Shown piece by piece: positions 7,653-12,471 of a DNA stretch of 12,471 bases. The first letter of the stretch is position 1. Each line of letters starts with the position of its first letter. Below the pieces are notes generated by a model. That model searched no databases. It worked only from the letters and a program-made list of their open reading frames with translations, and had not been told where the DNA came from. This DNA comes from DASPFV01 sp035620975 (GTDB lineage: Bacteria; Acidobacteriota; Vicinamibacteria; Vicinamibacterales; 2-12-FULL-66-21). The DNA is taken from assembly GCA_035620975.1 (NCBI GenBank), contig DASPFV010000310.1, positions 1 to 12,471 of the forward strand. The letters are read 5' to 3'. Made by a program: the position numbers and the translations under genes.

Positions 7653-8234
7653 TCAGTACGGCAGGCCGGCCCTGCGGCGCTCACGGAGGGCTTCCGCGTA
7701 CCACTCCAGCTCGGACGCGAATCGAGCGAACCGGCGGTCCAGCCCGGCATCTTGAGGTGCACCGTCCTCGGCCAGCGCCGACGCAATCTTCGGGATCGGG
7801 AACGTGCTCGAGATGCTCGGCATCCCGAGCTCGGCGACAACCTCGCGCAGGTGGACGGCCGCGCGCACACCCCCGAACGAGCCGGCCGAGTAGGAGACGA
7901 TGGCGGACGGCCGGAAGAAGTACTCCTCGAGAAAGTGGTCCAGCAGGTTGGAGAGCGCCGGAGGCAGGCCGTGGTTGTATTCGCCCGTGACGACCACGAA
8001 TGCGTCGGCCGCGCGGTAGAGCGTGGCCAGCCGCTCGAGCACGTCAGGCGCCGAACCCTTCGGATACTCCTTGTACATCCGATCCAGGAGCGGCAGCCGG
8101 ACCTCCACGGGGTCGACGAGCGTCACGTCGTGGCCGCGCTCCCGCAGCCGCCGCTCGACGAAGCGGGCCGCCCGGATGCCCTTCCGATCGCTGCGGACGG
8201 ATCCGAACAGGATCACGACCTTCAATGGGTTCAT
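7653..8234 (-). CDS. NADPH-dependent FMN reductase family flavoprotein
   Basis: Flavodoxin-fold FMN_red family enzyme, 193 aa, the family's usual length; cytoplasmic, with no signal peptide. The phosphate-binding loop is GSVRSDRKGIRAARF (11-25). The second FMN-contacting segment is GEYNHGLPPALSNLLDHF (84-101), and YSAGSFGGVRAA (115-126) completes the cofactor site. Members transfer hydride from NADPH to FMN and reduce quinones, azo dyes or metal ions such as chromate. The substrate cannot be told from sequence. The ATG at 8234 places the first beta strand (KVVILFGS) directly after the start. No clear Shine-Dalgarno sequence is seen. It lies 76 bases downstream of the beta-propeller gene and 157 bases upstream of the Cys-rich gene, all on the same strand. 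A redox role beside metal efflux is possible but unproven. Confidence 0.9.
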   Translation of the reverse strand: MNPLKVVILFGSVRSDRKGIRAARFVERRLRERGHDVTLVDPVEVRLPLLDRMYKEYPKGSAPDVLERLATLYRAADAFVVVTGEYNHGLPPALSNLLDHFLEEYFFRPSAIVSYSAGSFGGVRAAVHLREVVAELGMPSISSTFPIPKIASALAEDGAPQDAGLDRRFARFASELEWYAEALRERRRAGLPY

Positions 8235-8310
8235 GCAGGCTTGGATGCCGGCGGCGGGCTGTCCGTCTCGACCGGCCGCGCCGGCAGGGCCGATACCGAC
8301 CCGATGAGCC

Positions 8311-9537
8311 TCACGGTGCGATCTTCCACACCGTCAGATGCGTCTCGTCCCTCACGAGCAGCCGATCCCGCAGGACAGCCAGGTGCGGGTAGGTCGGGCT
8401 GTTCGCAACAGTGTAGCGCCGGACTTCCGTGAACGAGGCCGGGTCGGCGCTGGCTACGATCAGCTGCGACTCCGCCGTGAGGAACAGCAGATGACTGCCG
8501 GCGGCGACGATCGACGCGCTGGTGCCATCGCGACCCTCCGTTGCCCATCGGATCCTGCCGGTGGCGGCGTCCATCGCGACGAACTGGCCCCGGCGCTTCG
8601 AAGAGTGGCCGAACAGAGCCCCGTTGACCAGCACGGGCGAGCTCATATACATCGTGACCTCCGGCGCATGCCAGGCTTCGCGAACCGACCACTTGCCAGC
8701 GGTCCTCGACACCTCCAGCCGGCGCGTGCCCTGCCGCACACCCGACACGATGACCCCGCCGGATACGACCACCGGCGTGACGATGTTCTCGTTCCATTCG
8801 TCCGGATAGGGAAACTCCCAGAGCACCTCGCCGTTCGACGTCGACACACCCGCAACGCTGCGGGTCGTCATCGCGACGATCTGCGCCGTGCCGTCGATCG
8901 TCGTCTCCACGGGAGACGCGTAACCGGGGCCTGATATCTTCCGGAGCCAGCCTTCCTTGCCGGTCTCGGGATCGAGCGCGGCCATCACCCCGCCGCGGTC
9001 GTCGCCCGCGTACACGACAACGCCTCGCGCGGTGAGAATCGGCGACATGGCCGTGCCGCAGAAGAGCTTCGACGTGTCGAGGCCCGCGGAGTAATCCTTG
9101 CGCCAGAGCAGCGTGCCGTCCGACGCGTTCCACGCCGACAGGATGGCGGACGTGCCCAGCGTGTACAGCCGGCCGTTGGCGAGGAGCGGTGTGGCGTACG
9201 GCCCTTTCGCCATCTGCCTGGCGTAGGGATTCTTCGCAAACGGCGCCGCGTACCGGCGCTCCCAGATCGTCCGCCCGGTCGCCAGATCGAGGGCGGACAC
9301 GAGCTCGTCCGGATCGCGGCGTGCGTGCACGAACACACGGCCGCCGCCCACGACCGGGGACGAGTACCCTTCGCCCACGTCGGCGGTCCAGCCCCTGGTC
9401 AGGCTCGCAGGCCAGACGTCCGGCGCGCCGCTCCGATCGACGACGCCCGTGCGTGAGGGGCCTCGCCACTGCGGCCAGTCGTCGGAGGCGTGGATGGGGG
9501 TCAGGAGCAGACAGGACAGAACGATGACTTTTGACAT
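8311..9537 (-). CDS. Exported PQQ-type beta-propeller repeat protein
   Basis: 408 aa from ATG 9537. A signal peptide (MSKVIVLSCLLLTPIHA, cleavage near 17-18) is followed by WPQWRGPSRTG (21-31), the hallmark opening of secreted PQQ_2-type propellers. Repeated blades carry the ALDxxTGxxxW pattern: SALDLATGRTIW, AALDPETGKEGW, AMDAATGRIRW, with looser copies such as SAWNASDGTLLW and VSTSNGEVLWEF. These resemble BamB and quinoprotein blades, but no quinoprotein catalytic residues are apparent, so it is probably non-enzymatic: scaffold or binding. The frame could extend to TTG 9549 inside the adjacent repeat array; ATG 9537 is preferred because the signal peptide starts there. It ends 76 bases before the FMN reductase. 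The ligand is unknown. Confidence 0.9.
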   Translation of the reverse strand: MSKVIVLSCLLLTPIHASDDWPQWRGPSRTGVVDRSGAPDVWPASLTRGWTADVGEGYSSPVVGGGRVFVHARRDPDELVSALDLATGRTIWERRYAAPFAKNPYARQMAKGPYATPLLANGRLYTLGTSAILSAWNASDGTLLWRKDYSAGLDTSKLFCGTAMSPILTARGVVVYAGDDRGGVMAALDPETGKEGWLRKISGPGYASPVETTIDGTAQIVAMTTRSVAGVSTSNGEVLWEFPYPDEWNENIVTPVVVSGGVIVSGVRQGTRRLEVSRTAGKWSVREAWHAPEVTMYMSSPVLVNGALFGHSSKRRGQFVAMDAATGRIRWATEGRDGTSASIVAAGSHLLFLTAESQLIVASADPASFTEVRRYTVANSPTYPHLAVLRDRLLVRDETHLTVWKIAP

Positions 9538-9540
9538 TTC

Positions 9541-9617
9541 CAGGTTCAAGGTTCAGGGTTCCAGGTTCAAGGTTCCGGTTCCAGGTTCCGGGTTCCAGGT
9601 TCCTGGTTCAAGGTTCA
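9541..9617 (+). repeat. Degenerate GGTTC heptamer tandem array 1
   Basis: About eleven head-to-tail units of consensus GGTTCMN, mostly 7 bases with a few 6- or 9-base variants, fill the whole gap between the SGNH hydrolase stop (9615) and the beta-propeller start (9537). The hydrolase stop codon is made of array sequence. Unit endings vary (CCA, CAA, CCG, CAG, CCT, CAC). A second array of the same unit in the same orientation lies at 11196-11278. The length and variation suggest a slippage-prone low-complexity element, not a CRISPR. Confidence 0.9.
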
Positions 9618-10313
9618 CTGGCGTTCCAGCGCGGCGTGGGCCGAGTCCTGGAGGATGCGCAGGCGTTTCGCGTCGAGGGCCTGAGCGACGGGCAGGTGGC
9701 GCGTCGGGGCGCGGGACGTCAGCGTCTCCACGATGACGAGCGCAGCGAGATACGAGCCGAGCGGACTCGGGTGGAACTCGTCCTTCGAGTAGAGCGGCAG
9801 TGCGGGGTCGCGCGTCCACGCTTCCCGCCAGGCATCGCCGGCCGGCAGGAGGAGCCCCTCGACGTCGGCGGCAGCCAGACGATAGGACTCGCTCACGCTC
9901 GCGAAGTCGGCCGTCCGCGTCTTGGAAGGCCAGACCATGTACAGCGCGGGCTTCGAACCGCTCGCGCGAATCTCTTCCGCAAAGAGCTGCGTGTAGCGGC
10001 GCAGCACCACACGGGACTCGGGCAGCGCCGACGGCCCCTGCTGGAGCACCACGGCGGACCAGCCGCCGGAACGGATCAGCGGTCTCGCCTGACCGCTGCC
10101 CCAGTGGTCCTCCAGCGAGAAGCCGGGAGCGGCGACCGCACGGGTGCGGACTGGTGTACCGTTCAGCGACGCGAGCCGCTCCACCATCCCGGGCAGGTCG
10201 TTCGCGCCGGTCAGGCTGTTGCCGATCATCAGAACCCGCGGCACTGGAGGCCGGGCAGCCAGAAACGACGCAGCGACGAGGACCGCACACAGAGGCCCGG
10301 GCACGCATCTCAT
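9615..10313 (-). CDS. Exported SGNH/GDSL-family hydrolase
   Basis: 232 aa serine esterase or lipase-like protein. A signal peptide covers about 1-20 (MRCVPGPLCAVLVAASFLAA). Block I is VLMIGNSLTGANDLP with the predicted nucleophile S33. A Gly sits in AAPGFSLEDHW (block II region), VVLQQGPS marks the third block, and DEFHPSPLGSYLAA supplies catalytic D178 and H181. The GNSLT rather than GDSL form is common in SGNH proteins acting on acylated carbohydrates or lipids; the substrate is unknown. The frame is open upstream to ATG 10442, but only ATG 10313 places the signal peptide at the N-terminus, so it is chosen. The gene is divergent from the methyltransferase gene, with 173 bases between the starts. 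Downstream it ends in the GGTTC array. Confidence 0.85.
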   Translation of the reverse strand: MRCVPGPLCAVLVAASFLAARPPVPRVLMIGNSLTGANDLPGMVERLASLNGTPVRTRAVAAPGFSLEDHWGSGQARPLIRSGGWSAVVLQQGPSALPESRVVLRRYTQLFAEEIRASGSKPALYMVWPSKTRTADFASVSESYRLAAADVEGLLLPAGDAWREAWTRDPALPLYSKDEFHPSPLGSYLAALVIVETLTSRAPTRHLPVAQALDAKRLRILQDSAHAALERQ

Positions 10314-10486
10314 GCCGGCCACTCTATGCCAAAGGCGCTGATATTTCTCCAACCCGCGACGAAACGCGGCCGCTCGGGTACCGATGCATGGTTCTGCACC
10401 GTGAACCGCCCCCTTGCCAAGCTGAACCAGCGTCTCGCGCAATGCACACGTCGTGCGAACATGGGACGTATAGTAAGGGAATGGTG

Positions 10487-11194
10487 ATGCGGCTGCTGCA
10501 GATGTGGGCCGCAGCGTTCACGGCGGTGGCCTGCGCGGCGGCGGACCGGGCCACCCCCGGCCAGGTGACCGACTGGGAGGCCGAGCGCGCGCGGATGGTG
10601 GCGGGGCAGCTCAAAGCCCGCGACATCACGGATTCGCGCGTGCTCGAGGCGATGTCGCGCGTGCCCCGCCATCTCTTCGTCCCCGAGTCGTCGCGAAGCA
10701 TGGCCTACGGCGACTACCCCCTTCCGATCGGACACGATCAGACCATCTCCCAGCCCTACATCGTAGCCTTCATGACCCAGGCCCTGAAGCTCGAACCCGG
10801 GCACCGCGTGCTCGAGATCGGCACCGGGTCGGGATACCAGGCGGCCGTGCTCGCCGAGCTCGCCCGCGAGGTCTACACCATCGAGATCCTGGCCCCGCTC
10901 GCCGAGACGGCCCGGACGACGCTGGCAGGGCTGGGCTACAGCAACGTCCACGTGCGCACCGGCGACGGCTATCAGGGCTGGCCGGAACACGCGCCGTACG
11001 ATCGCGTGATGGTGACCGCGGCCCCTGAACAGGTGCCCCAGGCGCTGGTCGATCAGCTGCGTGAGGGAGGGCTCATGGCCGTGCCCGTCGGGCGGTACGA
11101 CCAGGAGCTTCGCATTCTGCGCAAGACGCCGACCGGAGTCGAAACCATCGATACCCTGCCGGTCAGGTTCGTGCCCATGGTGAAAGGGCGCTAA
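10487..11194 (+). CDS. pcm: Exported protein-L-isoaspartate O-methyltransferase
   Basis: Transfers methyl from SAM to L-isoaspartyl residues, starting repair of aged proteins. It is 235 aa with all family marks: MSRVPRHLFVP (56-66), YGDYPLPIGHDQTISQPYI (74-92) and the SAM-binding motif I VLEIGTGSGYQAAVLAEL (108-125), then TIEI, VRTGDGYQGW, VTAAPEQVP and GGLMAVPVG. An N-terminal hydrophobic leader (MRLLQMWAAAFTAVACAAAD) suggests export; AVAC is only a weak lipobox. ATG 10487 is chosen because AAGGGA at 10475-10480 is six bases upstream; ATG 10481 abuts that site with no spacer. TATAGT at 10469-10474 is -10-like, but no -35 was seen. A GCAC-N5-GTGC inverted repeat lies at 10444-10456. It is the only plus-strand gene recognised, and it runs toward the repeat-tailed small gene. 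Confidence 0.93.
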   Translation: MRLLQMWAAAFTAVACAAADRATPGQVTDWEAERARMVAGQLKARDITDSRVLEAMSRVPRHLFVPESSRSMAYGDYPLPIGHDQTISQPYIVAFMTQALKLEPGHRVLEIGTGSGYQAAVLAELAREVYTIEILAPLAETARTTLAGLGYSNVHVRTGDGYQGWPEHAPYDRVMVTAAPEQVPQALVDQLREGGLMAVPVGRYDQELRILRKTPTGVETIDTLPVRFVPMVKGR

Positions 11195-11195
11195 A

Positions 11196-11278
11196 GGGTT
11201 CAGGGTTCAGGGTTCAGGGTTCCTGGTTCCGGTTCCTGGTTCCCGGTTCCTGGTTCCTGGTTCCTGGTTCCTGGTTCG
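11196..11278 (+). repeat. Degenerate GGTTC heptamer tandem array 2
   Basis: About twelve units, beginning with three exact GGGTTCA copies and then GGTTCCT-type copies (several identical near 11246-11274). It starts two bases after the methyltransferase stop codon and runs into the 3' coding end of the convergent small gene. Unit and orientation match the array at 9541-9617. Because three heptamers equal 21 bases, the complementary strand reads as a 7-residue peptide period. Confidence 0.9.
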
Positions 11279-11589
11279 GAGTCGTCGCGTTCGATGCTGA
11301 CGTACAGCGGACCGACGCCGAGCAGGCTGACCAGCGCGTAGGTGCCGAAGCTGGCGCGATTGGTGAGGGCGAACCGGACGTGCTCCCCGGGGGCGACGGT
11401 GAACTCCACTGTCTTCCAGACGAGCGTGTTGTGAACGCGAAGCCGGTGCACGCCCGGAACCAGCTCCCGCGTCGCCGACTGTCCGAACAGCAGCGTCGCC
11501 CAGCGCTCGCCATCGAGTGACACGATGAGCTGCCGCTGCCGGATATCGCCCGGGGATTGCCGGCGGACGGTCAGGCGGGAGGCGGCCAT
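11200..11589 (-). CDS. Conserved-looking small protein with beta-sandwich and C-terminal membrane segment, repeat-encoded tail
   Basis: 129 aa from ATG 11589; no function recognised. Residues about 18-78 look like a small PEGA-like beta-sandwich: RQLIVSLDGERWATLLFG, then VPGVHRLRVHN and FTVAPGEHVRFALTN. A hydrophobic segment follows at 82-98 (GTYALVSLLGVGPLYVSIE). The last 25 or so residues (EPGTRNQ/EPGTGNQ type) are translated from the GGTTC array, and the TGA stop is itself inside the array. The native protein probably ended near RDDS. An alternative ATG at 11637 adds 16 residues but lies in the loop of a perfect hairpin, so the shorter form is preferred. No Shine-Dalgarno sequence is seen. 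It converges with the methyltransferase gene. Confidence 0.65.
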   Translation of the reverse strand: MAASRLTVRRQSPGDIRQRQLIVSLDGERWATLLFGQSATRELVPGVHRLRVHNTLVWKTVEFTVAPGEHVRFALTNRASFGTYALVSLLGVGPLYVSIERDDSEPGTRNQEPGTGNQEPEPGTLNPEP

Positions 11590-11628
11590 ACCGCTGTTTG
11601 TATCCCGTCCAGTCGGTCTCCGCCAGGG

Positions 11629-11644
11629 GGCCGACATTTCGGCC
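11629..11644. other. Perfect 6-bp hairpin between the YbjQ-family gene and the next gene
   Basis: GGCCGA and TCGGCC pair around CATT. On the minus strand the loop holds ATG 11637. The hairpin has no following T-run, so it is not a typical terminator. It may influence which start is used for the downstream gene, or may be chance in GC-rich DNA. Confidence 0.3.
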
Positions 11645-11749
11645 GACAGCCCGCGTCAGCGTCGCGGAGGAACGCGGATTGGGCTCGAAGAGAGACGGGT
11701 CGCGGACCTGCCCGAGGCCGCTGCGAGATCAGCGCAGGCCGGCTCGGCG

Positions 11750-12073
11750 TCAACCTGAAACGACAGCGGCGGTACCGCTGACGGCGACCATCAGCATGCC
11801 ATTGGCCTGGCCGAGCACCTCGTAGTCGACGTCGATGGCCAGGACCGCGTTGGCGCCCAGATCCTGCGCGCGCTGCTGGAGTTCGGCCATCGCGACCTTC
11901 CGGGCCTCGTCGAGCGCCCGCTCGTAGGTCGCGGACCGACCGCCGACGATATCGCGCACTGCCGCGAACATGTCGCGGAAGATGTTGGCCCCGATGATGG
12001 CTTCCGCCGTGACGACGCCGAGGTAGCGGGTAACGGTGTGCCCTTCGAGCACGGACGTGGTGGTCATGAGCAT
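11750..12073 (-). CDS. ybjQ: YbjQ/UPF0145-family protein
   Basis: 107 aa, the same length as E. coli YbjQ. It shares nearly the whole core: GVVTAEAIIGANIFRDMFA (19-37), AVRDIVGGRSATYERAL and LGANAVLAIDVDYEVLGQ, ending with MLMVAVSGTAAVV. The family forms small alpha/beta oligomers (pentamers in known structures). It is sometimes labelled a heavy-metal-binding domain, but its biochemical role is not established. ATG 12073 aligns with the family N-terminus; ATG 12067 is possible. It is cytoplasmic, with no signal peptide. It lies 101 bases after the GH109 gene on the same strand. It is too far from the cus operon to infer a shared role. Confidence 0.92.
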   Translation of the reverse strand: MLMTTTSVLEGHTVTRYLGVVTAEAIIGANIFRDMFAAVRDIVGGRSATYERALDEARKVAMAELQQRAQDLGANAVLAIDVDYEVLGQANGMLMVAVSGTAAVVSG

Positions 12074-12174
12074 GGGACATGATGACCTAATTCAGGTCCC
12101 GCCTGCGCGTCGGGCTGCGGGGTGAACAGGGCCGCGACCCGTTGAACTGAACAGGTTCCGCGCGCGTCCGCGGT

Positions 12175-12471
12175 TCAGGCGCGCACGATGCCGAGCGGCG
12201 GGAAGGCCTTCCAGCGTCCGCGGGTGAAGTCGGGGAAGTCGACCGCGGCGCTGCGGCGGGCGTTCGACTGCTCGCTCAGGTGCACGACCGCGCTGAGCGC
12301 GGCGGCGTCGTAGACGTTCATGTCGGTGGGCAGTCCCTCGCGCAGGCACGTGATCAGGCGGTAGTCCTCGATGTAGTCCATCCCGCCGTGGCCGGCGCCC
12401 TGCGCCCGCGACGTGAGATCCGTCCAGAGCGGGTGCTCGTACTGGGCCAGATAGGTCTTGGCGTCCTCCCA
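12175..12471 (-). CDS. GH109-type Gfo/Idh/MocA glycosidase, C-terminal part (5' end outside window)
   Basis: The last 98 codons of a protein that runs in from the right edge, first readable codon Trp. The sequence (W)EDAKTYLAQYEHPLW, then GHGMDYIEDYRLITCLREG and PTDMNVYDAAALSAVVHLSEQ, ending VDFPDFTRGRWK, matches the C-terminus of the NAD-dependent GH109 family (alpha-N-acetylgalactosaminidase type) within Gfo/Idh/MocA oxidoreductases. These enzymes cleave glycosides by transient oxidation with bound NAD. The Rossmann domain and any Tat signal would be outside the window, so activity and export cannot be judged. It ends PPLGIVRA with TGA at 12175. Confidence 0.85.
   Translation of the reverse strand, partial: WEDAKTYLAQYEHPLWTDLTSRAQGAGHGGMDYIEDYRLITCLREGLPTDMNVYDAAALSAVVHLSEQSNARRSAAVDFPDFTRGRWKAFPPLGIVRA

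Noticed and set aside
8231..9469. Minus-strand open frame over the beta-propeller gene
   Set aside because: An overlapping shadow; the neighbouring frame has the signal peptide and PQQ-type blades.
9541..11278. The two GGTTC arrays as a CRISPR
   Set aside because: Units are about 7 bases and contiguous, without spacers, and no cas gene is present.
12092..12174. Possible terminator or operator between the GH109 and YbjQ-family genes (GC-rich CCGCG/CGCGG arms and GAAC/GTTC half sites)
   Set aside because: The arms are short and imperfect and no T-run follows; expected by chance at this GC content.

Overview
The window is one GC-rich stretch, mostly read from the minus strand. It looks like the genome of a soil or sediment Gram-negative bacterium. 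Outer-membrane proteins, a tripartite RND pump, periplasmic enzymes, a GH109 enzyme and arrays of GGTTC heptamers would fit Acidobacteriota, perhaps Vicinamibacteria. That assignment is an inference from gene content and style; no rRNA or other phylogenetic marker is present.

The core is a copper/silver-type efflux operon on the minus strand, read from right to left. It contains a small secreted Cys-rich protein (7115-7495), a TolC/CusC-like outer-membrane factor (5702-6997), a CusB-like adaptor with an N-terminal heavy-metal-binding domain and a C-terminal YtkA/FixH-like domain (4089-5705), and a CusA-like HME-RND pump (903-4079). The pump genes are tightly coupled: tolC and cusB overlap by four bases (ATGA), and the cusA ribosome binding site overlaps the cusB stop. 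All three copper-binding methionines known from E. coli CusA are conserved, but one proton-relay acid is replaced by glutamine. A sigma-54-like promoter lies just ahead of the small Cys-rich gene.

Beyond the pump, at the left edge, is a porin-like outer-membrane barrel that runs off the window. It has its own sigma-70-type promoter and an operator-like inverted repeat at the predicted transcription start. Its signal peptide is separated from the barrel by an apparent one-base frameshift.

To the right lie an NADPH-dependent FMN reductase (7653-8234), an exported PQQ-type beta-propeller protein (8311-9537) and an SGNH hydrolase (9615-10313), all on the minus strand. A divergent, exported protein-L-isoaspartate methyltransferase follows on the plus strand (10487-11194). 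Next, on the minus strand, come an uncharacterised small protein whose C-terminus is written in repeat DNA (11200-11589), a YbjQ-family protein (11750-12073) and the C-terminal end of a GH109-type Gfo/Idh/MocA glycosidase (12175-12471).

Two arrays of degenerate GGTTC heptamers (about 9541-9617 and 11196-11278) fill or overrun intergenic spaces. No CRISPR array, transposase, intact tRNA or rRNA was seen, and no gap between genes exceeds about 180 bases.
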